A stretch of 44,062 nucleotides of DNA from Bradyrhizobium sp. (GCF_016213215.1 NZ_JACRAW010000041.1:1-44062); one strand, 5' to 3'; positions 1-8,337 are shown, counted from the stretch's first letter. Numbers and translations are program-made. The notes: a model not told the origin generated them from the sequence alone.

Positions 1-689
1 CAGGACGGCACAGCCAGGGCTTCGACCAACTTACGTCGGCTGATCTCCTCGGTTCCGACCCGGCGCGAGAGCAGATCGCCATTGTCGCCGATCTGTTGCA
101 GGGTCTGACGTTCACGTGACAGCCTGGCCAGATATTCGCGCGCGACGCTGTCAAAGCCGTCGATCTGCCAGCCGTCGATTGCCCGCATGAGGTGCCTGGC
201 AAAGCTTTCCGTCACCTGGATGGCACCCGCCTCGCCAAACCCCTCCTGGTCCAGCGCGGAAGCGAGCGGATGAACACCCGGTTCATGGTCAGTCATCGCG
301 ACTGTCCGGATCATGGCGCCAAATACGAGCCATGGGGGCGGCTCGTCCTCGCTTGCCGATGAAGGCCAGCCGAGCCGGCCGCCTCCGACCAGTCCGCCGT
401 CGACTCTGACTGCATCTGGCCAATTGATCGCGACCTGCTTGGACGGCGGCGCATAGGCGCGCAAGGCGTCGGTTAGCGCAACCATCCCTGCGTAGAAGGC
501 ACGCCGGGCGCTTCGGAGTGGCTCGCCCGGCTCGAGCACCACGGCGAACTCCGCGAGGTCGAACCGCCCGACGTAGACCAGCGTGCCAGCGCCACTCTTC
601 GGTGCGATGCGGCATGCGTGGGCAAACGCGTCGCCGCTCTCGCGCAACCGCATCAACGTAAACGGCGGCGGCAGGTTGATCGGTTCCAC
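1..689 (-). CDS. Biotin/lipoate-protein ligase-like protein (3' end outside window)
   Basis: Reading the minus strand from about 689 gives an uninterrupted frame to the window edge. The start of the protein reads LPPPFTLMRLRESGDAF, followed by a mixed alpha/beta sequence with IAPKSGAGTLVYVGRFDLAE and a conserved AINWPDAVRVDGG block. I recognise this as the alphaproteobacterial biotin/lipoate ligase family (DUF4444-type) whose genes lie beside polyferredoxin and formate dehydrogenase accessory genes. The AINWPD block corresponds to the substrate/ATP-binding part of BirA/LplA folds. The start is uncertain: a GTG at 689 is the first plausible codon, and the frame stays open further upstream where a GGAGG occurs without an ATG. 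The C-terminus is cut by the window. It is transcribed divergently from the polyferredoxin gene. The family call rests on memory of homologues, not on a search. Confidence 0.65.
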   Translation of the reverse strand, partial: MEPINLPPPFTLMRLRESGDAFAHACRIAPKSGAGTLVYVGRFDLAEFAVVLEPGEPLRSARRAFYAGMVALTDALRAYAPPSKQVAINWPDAVRVDGGLVGGGRLGWPSSASEDEPPPWLVFGAMIRTVAMTDHEPGVHPLASALDQEGFGEAGAIQVTESFARHLMRAIDGWQIDGFDSVAREYLARLSRERQTLQQIGDNGDLLSRRVGTEEISRRKLVEALAVPS

Positions 690-808
690 CGAGGAAACAG
701 TGGTTGCGGCCGGGCCCAGTTTGTCCTCCAGTTTCCTTTTTTCCCGATTGAGAATGTATATATTTATACTAGGCGAAGGAGCGGAGCGAGTCCGCATCCC
801 GCGCCGTC
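690..808. promoter_or_regulatory. Divergent intergenic region with AT-rich palindrome
   Basis: This short gap separates two divergent genes. It contains a strongly AT-rich segment in an otherwise GC-rich context, with a 5-4-5 inverted repeat GTATA-TATT-TATAC at 756-769. Its position suggests an operator or promoter for one or both genes. I could not fit a convincing -35/-10 pair. Confidence 0.35.
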
Positions 809-2839
809 GTGTGGAGAGGTCATCTGGCGCAGCCAACCAAGACCATCCTGATCTGCTCGTGCGAAGACACGATGCGGCTTGATGTGGCCTCGATCCGGCT
901 TGGATGCCCCAACAGCGAAATCGCCGACTTCCGCCAGCTCTGCGGTGCCGAGCTCGATCAATTTCGCAGCGCCGCAAAGGCGGAGCGCGCACTGACGGTT
1001 GCCTGCACGCAGCAGGCTGCCCTGTTTGCGGATGAGGCCGGCGAGCGTTCCGAACCGATCGAATACGTGAACGTGCGCGAGACGGCGGGTTGGTCGAGCG
1101 AAGGCGCACAAGCAGGTCCAAAAATGGCGGCGCTGCTTGCGGCAGCTGGCGTGCCTGCGCCGGCATACCCGTTTGTCAGTTTGACCAGCGACGGCGTAAT
1201 TCTCATTTACGGACGCGATGAGGCTGCGATCGAGGCAGGCCGGCTCCTGGCCGATCACCTCGATGTCACGGTAATGCTGAAAACTCCCGGCGACGTTACA
1301 CCGCCGGCAGCCACAGCTTTTCCGGTCGTGAAGGGGACCATCCGCAACGCCAAGGGACATTTTGGCGCCTTCGAGCTCACGATCGACGACTACGCCCCTC
1401 CGCGCCCTTCGTCGCGCGATCACTTTGTGTTCGAGACCTCGCGTAGCGGCGCAATGTCGCGCTGCGATCTCGTGCTGGATCTGTCGGGCGGGCCCCCGCT
1501 GTTTCCGGCGCACGATCTTCGGGACGGCTATGTGCGCGCTGATCCCGGCGATCCGGCCGCGATGCTGCGCGCGGTGCTGAAGGCGCGCGATCTCGTAGGA
1601 AGGTTTGACAAGCCGAAATATGTCAACTTCACTCCGGACCTCTGCGCCCATTCGCGTTCGAAGCTGACCGGCTGCCATCGTTGTCTGGATTTGTGCCCCA
1701 CGGGGGCGATTACGCCGGCCGGCGATCATGTCAGCGTCAACGCGGAGGTCTGTGCCGGATGCGGCCAATGCGCCGCCGCCTGCCCCACCGGCGCGGCCTC
1801 CTATTCGTTGCCGCCTGCGGACACGCAGCTGCACAAGCTCCGCGCCATGCTCCTCGCCTATCACGACGCTGGCGGGACCCGTCCGATCGTGCTGTTTCAT
1901 GACACCCAACATGGCACACCGCTGATCGACGCATTGGCGCGTCATAGCGACGGTTTACCGGCGAATGTGGTTCCCTTCGCCGTCAACGAGGTGACGCAAG
2001 TCGGGCTGGAAGCGATTGTGGCGGCCTTCGCTTACGGCGCTGCGAATGTTCGTTTTCTCCTGCGGGCAAGACCCCTGCACGATCTCGCCGGTCTCTTCCA
2101 GACACTCGGAATGGCCGACGCCATTCTCTCCGGCTTGGGATTCTCAGGTTCTCGCGTCGCAACGATCGAGACGGACGACCCCGACGTGCTCATCGGAGAG
2201 CTCGGAGTCATCGAACCCCTCGTGACAGTGAGCCCGCCCGCGACATTCCGGACGGTCGGCAAGCGGCGCGATCTGCTGCGATTTGCCTTGAGCGAATTGC
2301 ATCGCCGGGCGCCAAGCCCAACCGATGTGATTCCACTTCCGGATGATGCGCCATTTGGCACCATCAGTGTCAACACCGACGGGTGTACGTTGTGCCTGTC
2401 CTGCGTCTCGGTCTGCCCCACTGGCGCGCTTCGTGACGATCCGGAACGTCCCGTCCTCAAATTCGTCGAGGATGCCTGCGTGCAATGCGGATTGTGCGCC
2501 AGCACGTGTCCCGAAAAAGTGATCACGCTCAAACCGCAGATCGATTTCCGCGCGGCCAGGGCGCCCGCGCAGGTGATCAAGGAAGAAGAGCCCGCGCTTT
2601 GCGTCCGTTGCGGCCAGCCCTTTGGCGTTAAGAGCACGATCGACCGGATCGCGGCGAAGCTGGAAGGCCGGCACTGGATGTATCCGGCCGGCGATCAGCG
2701 GCTGGAGGCCTTACGCATGTGCGCGGACTGCCGCGTCATCACCATGAGCGAGCGGCACTTCGATCCGATCGCCGGCGCTCCCGAGCGTGCCCCGCCGCGC
2801 ACGACGGACGACTATTTGCGGCAGCGAGACAAGAATTGA
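809..2839 (+). CDS. Polyferredoxin, 4Fe-4S binding protein (formate dehydrogenase-associated type)
   Basis: The protein (676 aa) probably carries electrons through several [4Fe-4S] clusters in the cytoplasm. Two ferredoxin-like pairs are visible: CHRCLDLCP and CAGCGQCAAACP near residues 289-325, and CTLCLSCVSVCP and CVQCGLCASTCP near residues 526-570. A further CVRCGQ and a CADC lie near the C-terminus at about 598 and 637. The N-terminus has CSCED and a region typical of this family. The chosen start is GTG at 809; an in-frame ATG at the codon before RLDVASIRLG is an alternative. In related genomes this gene lies with formate dehydrogenase and DUF3305/DUF3306 genes; here the following genes differ, so that context is only half visible. 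The exact redox partner is not shown by the sequence. Confidence 0.85.
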   Translation: MWRGHLAQPTKTILICSCEDTMRLDVASIRLGCPNSEIADFRQLCGAELDQFRSAAKAERALTVACTQQAALFADEAGERSEPIEYVNVRETAGWSSEGAQAGPKMAALLAAAGVPAPAYPFVSLTSDGVILIYGRDEAAIEAGRLLADHLDVTVMLKTPGDVTPPAATAFPVVKGTIRNAKGHFGAFELTIDDYAPPRPSSRDHFVFETSRSGAMSRCDLVLDLSGGPPLFPAHDLRDGYVRADPGDPAAMLRAVLKARDLVGRFDKPKYVNFTPDLCAHSRSKLTGCHRCLDLCPTGAITPAGDHVSVNAEVCAGCGQCAAACPTGAASYSLPPADTQLHKLRAMLLAYHDAGGTRPIVLFHDTQHGTPLIDALARHSDGLPANVVPFAVNEVTQVGLEAIVAAFAYGAANVRFLLRARPLHDLAGLFQTLGMADAILSGLGFSGSRVATIETDDPDVLIGELGVIEPLVTVSPPATFRTVGKRRDLLRFALSELHRRAPSPTDVIPLPDDAPFGTISVNTDGCTLCLSCVSVCPTGALRDDPERPVLKFVEDACVQCGLCASTCPEKVITLKPQIDFRAARAPAQVIKEEEPALCVRCGQPFGVKSTIDRIAAKLEGRHWMYPAGDQRLEALRMCADCRVITMSERHFDPIAGAPERAPPRTTDDYLRQRDKN

Positions 2840-2846
2840 ATGTTGC

Positions 2847-2861
2847 CCTCGCCGGTCGAGG
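2847..2861. terminator. Possible hairpin between convergent genes
   Basis: CCTCG-CCGGT-CGAGG forms a 5-bp stem just after the polyferredoxin stop and before the end of the convergent WD40-cytochrome gene. It has no clear T tract, so it is a weak bidirectional terminator candidate. Confidence 0.25.
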
Positions 2862-2916
2862 CGGGTTGCCTGCAAAGCGGTGGCGAAAGGCCGAGCAATC
2901 GAACGCGTTCTGGAGA

Positions 2917-4242
2917 CTACTTCGCGGTAGCGCGCCCCAGAAACTCCGTAAGTGCGCGGCGATCTTCCGCCGAGCCGATGCGTTGCTCCGGCATCTTCGT
3001 GCCGGGGGTGTAAGCATTTGGACCGATCTCGAACAGTTTTGCGACCGTCTGGGGCGTCCAGACGATATCCATCGTCTTGAGTGCATCGGAAAAACGGTAG
3101 CCGGGCAGCGACGCGATTTTCCGGCCGTACAATCCCGCAAGCGTCGGACCCGCGCGCTGTATCTCCGTTGCCGACAGCGTGTGACAGGCAACGCACGCAC
3201 GAAATACATCTGCGCCGCGATCACCCGCATAGGCCGCCAGCGGATCGGCCGGCGTGCCGAGCAGATTGGAGCCGATCGGATTGCCGGTGCCCGCGTCCCA
3301 GCGCCGGATTTTTCCGTCGGCGCCACCGGTCAGCAAGGTCTTGTTGTCGGGCAGGAAAGCAACGGACCAGACCGGCAACCCGGGTCCGACCAACGTTCGC
3401 AACACAGTGCGCGCCTTGCGATCGATGATGGTGACAGTACCACCCACGGCGGCGGCGGCGATCAACGCACCGTCATTGGAAATGGCCAGAGCCACGATAG
3501 GCGTCGCACTGGCCACAACTTCGCCCACCTTCCTGCCCTCAGGGCTTGAAAGGCGCAGGCTGCCGTCTGCGGCTCCCGCGATGATCTCGCCATCGCCCGC
3601 GATGACAAGCGCATTTAGCGGCACCGGCAGGGTGATGGTGTCGGGTGCACCATCGGGCAAATGCCAGATCCGCAATGCGAGGTCATAGCCCACGCTGACG
3701 AGCGATCGTCCATCGCGCGCGAAACCAACCCCGTTCACGTTTTGCGAGTGGCCTTCCAGCACCCGCTGCCAACCGTTGCGTAACGACCAGAGCCGGACGG
3801 TGTGGTCCCAGGATGCAGAGGCGATCATCGAGCCATCGGGCGAGATCGCGATCCCGGCAATCGGCGCCTGATGTCCCTCCAGCACCCGGTCCGGCTGCTG
3901 CCGACCCGACGTCCAGATCGCAATGCGCGCGTCCGCACCGGCCGTGACCATCCTCCCATCGGGAAGCAGACCAACCGCGTTAACCGCATCGGAGTGAAAG
4001 CGGAACACTTGCTCGGCCGATTCGCTCGCGAGTGACCATCGAATGGCAGCGGCATCGAAGCCACCAGAGAGAAGGATCTTTCCGTCGGCTGAAACAGCGA
4101 TCGCCCGCACCGGTCCACCATGCCCCATCAACTGGGCGCGAGCCACCTGTGCGAAGGCAAGCGGCAAGGCAATGAACGAAAGCAGTGCGAGGCGTACGAT
4201 GAAACTCATCAACGAGTGAGGACTGCCGGACAAGGACAGCAT
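2917..4242 (-). CDS. Exported WD40 beta-propeller fused to cytochrome c
   Basis: The protein (441 aa from the longest start) has a signal peptide starting at Met12 (VRLALLSFIALPLAFA) and ending near AQVARAQ. A WD40 propeller covers about residues 38-320, with repeated GH...SPDG and VRLWSL-like units (for example SWDHTVRLWSL and GADGKIRRWDAG). A C-terminal class I cytochrome c domain has the haem motif CVACH at 350-354 and a probable axial Met417 in KMPEQ. It should be a periplasmic haem protein that docks on a partner through the propeller. The real start may be the ATG at 4209, because the signal peptide begins there. It lies 36 bp downstream of a small exported protein on the same strand. 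The partner enzyme is unknown. Confidence 0.85.
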   Translation of the reverse strand: MLSLSGSPHSLMSFIVRLALLSFIALPLAFAQVARAQLMGHGGPVRAIAVSADGKILLSGGFDAAAIRWSLASESAEQVFRFHSDAVNAVGLLPDGRMVTAGADARIAIWTSGRQQPDRVLEGHQAPIAGIAISPDGSMIASASWDHTVRLWSLRNGWQRVLEGHSQNVNGVGFARDGRSLVSVGYDLALRIWHLPDGAPDTITLPVPLNALVIAGDGEIIAGAADGSLRLSSPEGRKVGEVVASATPIVALAISNDGALIAAAAVGGTVTIIDRKARTVLRTLVGPGLPVWSVAFLPDNKTLLTGGADGKIRRWDAGTGNPIGSNLLGTPADPLAAYAGDRGADVFRACVACHTLSATEIQRAGPTLAGLYGRKIASLPGYRFSDALKTMDIVWTPQTVAKLFEIGPNAYTPGTKMPEQRIGSAEDRRALTEFLGRATAK

Positions 4243-4278
4243 CTCATTGTGTTTGAATTGGCCGCCGGGACAAGCGCG

Positions 4279-4554
4279 CTATTTGTTCGGCTCGACAACG
4301 ATCTTGGTCGATCCATCCGGCGCGGGTTGCATGCCGGGAGGGCTCTGTCCTTGGGGACTCTCGGGGGGCGCGCCACCCGATCGTGTCTCGATCGGCCCGG
4401 TCCAGCCTTGCGGCTGCAACTGACCTTTCTCCTCGGGAGCGCTTCGCCCCGTGCCGACAGTGGCCGGATTCTCTTTGCGTTGATCCGTTTGGGCGATCGC
4501 CGATCCCCCGCAGGAACACGCAGCGACACAGGCAACGATTGTTACTAGCCGCAC
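4279..4554 (-). CDS. Small exported proline/glutamine-rich protein, unknown function
   Basis: The 91-aa product starts with a short hydrophobic export signal (MRLVTIVACVAACSCGG, cleavage near AIAQ). Alternatively the Cys in VAAC could serve as a lipobox. The mature part is low-complexity and polar, rich in Pro, Gly, Gln and Ser, with no recognisable domain. It is read 36 bp upstream of the WD40-cytochrome c gene, probably in one transcript, and may accompany that protein in the periplasm. I do not recognise a family. The reading is supported by the signal peptide and co-orientation only. Confidence 0.55.
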   Translation of the reverse strand: MRLVTIVACVAACSCGGSAIAQTDQRKENPATVGTGRSAPEEKGQLQPQGWTGPIETRSGGAPPESPQGQSPPGMQPAPDGSTKIVVEPNK

Positions 4555-4869
4555 GGGTTATCTCCATTGCATTTGATCCAGCCCAACTAATAATGATCTG
4601 CCCAGTTCCATGATGCGCGAGGAACACGTCAGCTTGAACAGAAACTCGCGGTCCCTGGAACTGCTCGACGAGCTAACCAGCACGCTAACTTCATGGGCCG
4701 TTGAAAGGTCAAGCATCCTGCCAGGTCACCCGATCGAGCGCGTACAGTGGACAGACCCGGCGCCGCCTTTCTCACACGGCAATGATCGACGGTGTCGCAG
4801 AGCAAAGCCTATCGTTCCGGCGGGCCAGCGTTCACGTAAACATCCGTCCTGAGCGGCGCGACCATGAGC
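4555..4869. other. Non-coding stretch before the integrase remnant
   Basis: About 315 bp without a convincing gene. Open frames here have no signal, domain or ribosome binding site. It probably contains the promoter of the small exported protein at its left end and eroded mobile-element sequence at its right end. Confidence 0.4.
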
Positions 4870-5177
4870 ACCGCAAATCGACTACGCCGCTGCCGTGGAT
4901 CACGGAGCGCAAGGATCTACGCTACCTGCGAAGCGTCGTGAAGAAGATAGTCGCAGGCGCTACGATTCGAAGCGAGCTCTCATTCACCTCGTTCCGCCAC
5001 GGAGGCTTCACCGAAGGCGCCGACAGCGATCTCACAGACGCTGAGCTACGCGCCGCAGGTCGTCATCGGTCGACCCGTCAATTGCCAACTTATACAAAGC
5101 GGACGCGTAAGCAGCTGATCTCGGGGACCAAGAAGCGCCGCGATGAGCGAACAAAAGCAGTCAGTTTGTCGGAATAG
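4870..5177 (+). pseudogene. Tyrosine-type integrase, C-terminal remnant
   Basis: Only the last hundred residues of an integrase are readable. They include ITERKDLRYLRSVVKKI, then ELSFTSFRHGGFTEG (the Arg-containing box), AAGRHRSTRQLPTYTKRT (the conserved His and the C-terminal Tyr nucleophile box), and a basic tail KKRRDERT. The catalytic N-terminal Arg region and the DNA-binding domains are missing, so the gene is a fragment. Its stop is about 56 bp from a truncated tRNA-Lys (CUU) 3' end, the usual position of an integrase beside its attachment site. It probably belonged to the element that created the tRNA-derived repeat. Confidence 0.75.
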
Positions 5178-5198
5178 CCGCTGACCGCTTGTCGGAAT
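5166..5198 (+). repeat. 10-bp direct repeat with 23-bp period next to att-like site
   Basis: TTGTCGGAAT occurs at 5166-5175 and again at 5189-5198, between the integrase remnant and the tRNA fragment. Spacing of about two helical turns and the location would suit arm-type integrase or excisionase sites. This is inference from position. Confidence 0.4.
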
Positions 5199-5214
5199 GA
5201 CAGACTGTGGAGGC

Positions 5215-5367
5215 CTAAGTCGTTGATTCATTTGGTGGGCGCACCAGGGCTCGAACCTGGGACCCGCTGATTAAGAGACAGCCACGGGTTAAGAACAATC
5301 AATGACTTGTCGGTCGCACCACTGGGCTTGTCCGGCCGAAAAAGGGCATTCGTCGCACGATCATAGT
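5215..5367. repeat. att-like direct repeat, left copy
   Basis: This segment matches 21471-21623 with a constant offset of 16,256 bp and no gaps. By hand I count 17 mismatches in the 147 bp from 5221, about 88 percent identity, with a perfect 48-bp core at 5230-5277. The core is the 3' half of a tRNA-Lys gene. Together the two copies bracket the Sox genes. Confidence 0.85.
5233..5283 (-). pseudogene. tRNA-Lys (CUU) 3' half, truncated, left copy
   Basis: On the minus strand the sequence runs from the anticodon loop CTCTTAA (anticodon CUU) through TCAGC, the variable region, a complete T arm with GGTTCGAACC, and a 3' end GCCCACCA. The 5' side of the anticodon stem is only partly kept (GGCTG), and the D arm and 5' acceptor strand are absent, so it cannot make a tRNA. 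Retention of exactly the 3' half is typical of an integration site in a tRNA gene. Confidence 0.85.
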
Positions 5368-5499
5368 GCTTCGTTGCACTGCCTATTAGCGGCGCCTTTG
5401 ATAGTCCGCCAAACGTCGTCGTTTCAACTACTCTTCTAATGTTGCCGAGCAAGTTTAGATCGCAGAAGCGCAAACACCGATGCCGACACTCGGTTCAAG

Positions 5500-5781
5500 T
5501 TGCGACTTAGCCGTGGCGCGTTCACTGTCCGTGTCCTGGCTGCGCTTATTCTCGAGCAAGGCTTGGTCGTCGCCAATACGGAAGGAGAATTGCATGACGG
5601 CGCTGTGAAGGCTTATAGGGCTTACCGTGCAAAGGGCTATCACTCGGTCTGGCGCATCGACGGAAAACTGACGCCGCTCGGTCCAAGAACATTTGAGACA
5701 CCGGCGGGAGCGAAGGCCCGGTTTGCCGCTCAAGAGAAGCTCTGGAATTTCGTCTGGCTGCGACGGATAGCGTATTTGTAA
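5500..5781 (+). CDS. Short hypothetical protein or fragment
   Basis: A 93-aa frame contains a protein-like stretch: GYHSVWRIDGKLTPLGPRTF and then AGAKARFAAQEKLWNFVW. I recognise no family. The upstream part is less convincing, the track start is a TTG, and a GAAGGAG at about 5580 lies too close to the only other start. It sits in the eroded zone between the left att-like repeat and the Sox island and its 3' end overlaps the next remnant in another frame, so it may be a fragment of a larger gene. Confidence 0.3.
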   Translation: MRLSRGAFTVRVLAALILEQGLVVANTEGELHDGAVKAYRAYRAKGYHSVWRIDGKLTPLGPRTFETPAGAKARFAAQEKLWNFVWLRRIAYL

Positions 5782-6747
5782 CCCTCGCCGCGTCACTCCA
5801 TCTAGCTGCCTTCCCGCTCGTCCATGACCGACACCAGGAGCACGAATACGATTCCTACTTCAGGATGGTTTCCGAGTTCGTGCGGTTGGTCGACTCGTTC
5901 CTCCCGAGATCTCTTCATTGGTGGACCGACTGGTATGCCGCCAATCCTGAATGGTTCGCGGGCGGCATTATCGCCGTGATAATGTTGATGTGGATCGGCA
6001 GCTCGCTGAGCGCGCGCATCAACGATGCAATGCGCGTGATTTGGCACGACCGGGCGGGACCAGTGCCGCTGTCGGGCGTCGTGCATGAGTCCATCTACGC
6101 ATTTCGAACCAACGCCGCCTATCAATTCATCATCAGAGCCGGAAAGCGGCACGTCCTTCCGCTTTTTCGGCGTTCGGCATGGTTTGGCTCGGCGCAACAT
6201 GCTAAGCCACTTCTTGTTTAACGTGGCCGACTCAATGGGAGCCTTCTGCACAGGCACACCTCAGAAGGAGCTTGTCGCGGCCGACAAAGGCATCGCCCAG
6301 GACGGCAAGGATTTTGCGACGTCTGCGATTTGCGCGCCGACGGGCCTGACTGTACGCGCCGGGTTTAGGTATGAAATCGCCATCACCATGACCGAACCAT
6401 GGGAGGACGACGGACGGTCGGCGACCCCATTCGGGTACCGCACATCGACTGTTCCTCGCTCCGATCGATGGAAGTTCTATTCCGGAATTCTACTGCGCCG
6501 TATCCTATTCCGGCCCTGGTACCGCGTTATCGCGCGCGTCGGCGAAACCGGCGTCGACGAATACTTTCTTGATCCGGTACCCGTCCCAAATACGACACCT
6601 CAGGTTTACAGGGCGACTTTCAAAGCTGACCGTGGCGGTGAACTCTTTCTGTACGTGAATGATGCGGTAATTGGCTTACCTTGGGTTTACGATACCTTCT
6701 ATCCAAACAACAGCGGCACAGCCAAAGTGACCGTACGGCTGCTGTAG
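5757..6747 (+). pseudogene. Membrane-protein C-terminal remnant with two frameshifts (possibly DUF2235/Tle1-like)
   Basis: A continuous protein can be reconstructed across three frames. The first frame, from about 5757, gives SVFVTLAASLHLAAFPLVHD, SEFVRLVDSFLPRSLHWW and a membrane segment around GGIIAVIMLMWIGSSLSARI, and ends near RHVLPLF at about 6165. The second gives only SAFGMVWLGAT to about 6200. The third gives LSHFLFNVADS, then IAITMTEPWEDDGR, FRPWYRVIARVGETGVDEYF and YVNDAVIGLPWVYDTFYPNN to the stop at 6747. Two single-base shifts and the loss of the N-terminus make it non-functional. From memory it resembles the C-terminal membrane half of proteins with a DUF2235 (Tle1-like phospholipase) domain; this is tentative. 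Confidence 0.6.
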
Positions 6748-6848
6748 GGATCATCAAGGTATTTGCCCAGGCGCTGAACTGAAGCCATTCAAACGCTCCT
6801 CAACAGCAGCTGCATGATATTGTCAGACAACCCGGCATCCGACAGAGC

Positions 6849-6863
6849 CGCTGATTAAGAGGC
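6849..6863. repeat. 15-bp copy of the att core (anticodon region)
   Basis: CGCTGATTAAGAGGC is identical to the anticodon stem-loop part of the att-like repeat, including the G seen in the right copy (21489-21539) but not the left one. It sits between the membrane-protein remnant and the first Sox-island gene. Such a 15-mer is unlikely by chance in this window and may mark a former crossover point. Confidence 0.45.
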
Positions 6864-6910
6864 GTATGATTTCATCAAGTCATCGCCGGCTAGCTCGGTC
6901 GACGCGCGCC

Positions 6911-8008
6911 TTAGCTGCGCGCGAATATGGCTCGGATCGCGCCGCCTAGGGATTCCTGCTCAAGGAGTTTGATACCTAAATAACCCCCGCCGAGAATGGA
7001 AACCCACGCGGTCAGGCTCCCAAACGCGAGCGCCGACACGCCCGTAATGCCTTGTCCAACGGTGCAGCCGAGGGCCATGACTCCGCCGGCGCCCATCAGC
7101 GCTGAACCGACGAGATGCCGGATCAGATCGCCGCGATCCACAAAGCTTTCGACCCGGAACGTTCCCGTCGCCAATGCCGTCGTGAAGCTACCTGCAACGA
7201 CACCTGCAACGACGGCAATGCCGAAGGTAAGGGTAGAGCCGGTAAACGTCATGAGGTATTGCAGGCTTTCGCCAACTGGCGCGACGAAGGTGATCGAGGC
7301 AAGCGGTGCGGGCTCGAACTCATCGGCGCCCAGGACGCCCGTCACGATCCAGCCCGCAACCACGGTGAGACCAACAAGAAGGCCAGCCAGTAGATCGCGG
7401 CCGCTACGCCGGAATTCGGCGTTGTGTAAGCAGAACACCAGCAGCCCCAGAGCAAGTGCGGTCGCCGCGAGCACGCGCGCCGGCCCTGACGGCAGGCCGA
7501 AGGCGGCCCCCGCCAGTTCGCCGACATTCTGGCTCGTGAGACCATGCGCCTTGAGATCGATGTTCGTGGCCGCTTCAAGTCGCACCCGCAGCACTGCAAT
7601 CAGACCGCGCAGCGTCATATACGCGAAGACGCCAAGCACGAGGGCAACCACGAGCGACTTCAGATTGCCACTGCCAAGCCTTACCAGCGTCTTGCCGCCA
7701 CAACCGCCCGCCAGCGTCATGCCGAGGCCGAAGATCGCGCCACCCACAATGGCGCCCACCCAACCCAGATTGGTCGTGAGGTAGATCGACTTGTCGACGT
7801 CAATGATCCCGCCGAAGTGAAGGGCCTGCGTGCCAATCACCGCGACTGCAATTGCCAGGCACCAGGCGCGGAAGCGACGCCCGTCGCCCATAAGCACCAG
7901 ATCCGATATCGCTCCCATCGTGCAGAAGTTGGTGCGTTGCACGACAGCGCCGAATGTAAGACCGACGACGACGCCACCAAGGATCGTAAGTGTACTGGGT
8001 CCGTCCAT
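6911..8008 (-). CDS. YeeE/YedE family transporter (probable thiosulfate/sulfur importer)
   Basis: The 365-aa integral membrane protein has about nine hydrophobic segments. It carries the family's conserved cysteine loops: TNFCTMGAISD (Cys29), LAGGCGGKTLVR and ALGCTVGQGITG. In the characterised bacterial YeeE these three Cys line a thiosulfate path through the inner membrane. The ATG at 8008 gives a clean N-terminal helix. It is separated from the large sox operon by 329 bp and has its own upstream ATTC-N8-GAAT palindrome at 8093-8108, so it is probably a separate, sulfur-induced transcript. Function is inferred from family and context; the substrate may be thiosulfate or another reduced sulfur anion. 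Two paralogues lie in the same island. Confidence 0.9.
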   Translation of the reverse strand: MDGPSTLTILGGVVVGLTFGAVVQRTNFCTMGAISDLVLMGDGRRFRAWCLAIAVAVIGTQALHFGGIIDVDKSIYLTTNLGWVGAIVGGAIFGLGMTLAGGCGGKTLVRLGSGNLKSLVVALVLGVFAYMTLRGLIAVLRVRLEAATNIDLKAHGLTSQNVGELAGAAFGLPSGPARVLAATALALGLLVFCLHNAEFRRSGRDLLAGLLVGLTVVAGWIVTGVLGADEFEPAPLASITFVAPVGESLQYLMTFTGSTLTFGIAVVAGVVAGSFTTALATGTFRVESFVDRGDLIRHLVGSALMGAGGVMALGCTVGQGITGVSALAFGSLTAWVSILGGGYLGIKLLEQESLGGAIRAIFARS

Positions 8009-8092
8009 GCGAAGATGCCGCTCCCACCGTGCGCGCCTCGCTACTTGCGGACGAGCGCCGGCGCTGGCGCCTCCCTGACATTAGTTTATTAA

Positions 8093-8108
8093 ATTCGCAT
8101 AAGTGAAT
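8093..8108. promoter_or_regulatory. ATTC-N8-GAAT operator upstream of YeeE/YedE gene
   Basis: ATTCGCATAAGTGAAT is a palindrome with exact ATTC and GAAT arms, 85 bp upstream of the transporter start at 8008. The same pattern occurs at 17841 and, with one mismatch, at 19346. It matches the site pattern reported for SqrR/BigR-type ArsR regulators. The surrounding gap 8009-8337 holds no other feature I can support. Confidence 0.65.
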
Positions 8109-8337
8109 ATGATCGGGATCGCCCGGTCAAGCCGGTCGCGAGCTTTTTCCTTTCGCTCGCATAATTCGGCCGTCGGGTGGCGAATGTCCTTCTCCTCCCG
8201 CGGCACGTCGGGACGGGAGCACCGTCCTGTATCGATGTCAAACTGGCTTGCTGTTCGAGCAACGGACCCGTGCGGTTCTGCTCGCACCAATCTTGGACAG
8301 AGGCAGCGCGGACGTATGTTAGGTCCTGTTCGCTTGC

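Noticed and set aside
764..1945. Long minus-strand frame of 393 aa opposite the polyferredoxin
   Set aside because: It is antisense to a gene with clear ferredoxin motifs; its basic, low-hydrophobicity composition is typical of a high-GC shadow frame.
5233..5283. Functional tRNA-Lys gene
   Set aside because: The D arm and the 5' acceptor strand are missing in both copies, so neither can fold into a tRNA.
5228..5473. Minus-strand 81-aa frame ending NQRVPGSSPGAPTK
   Set aside because: The end is a translation of the tRNA T arm and acceptor, a classic false gene call; the rest has no support.
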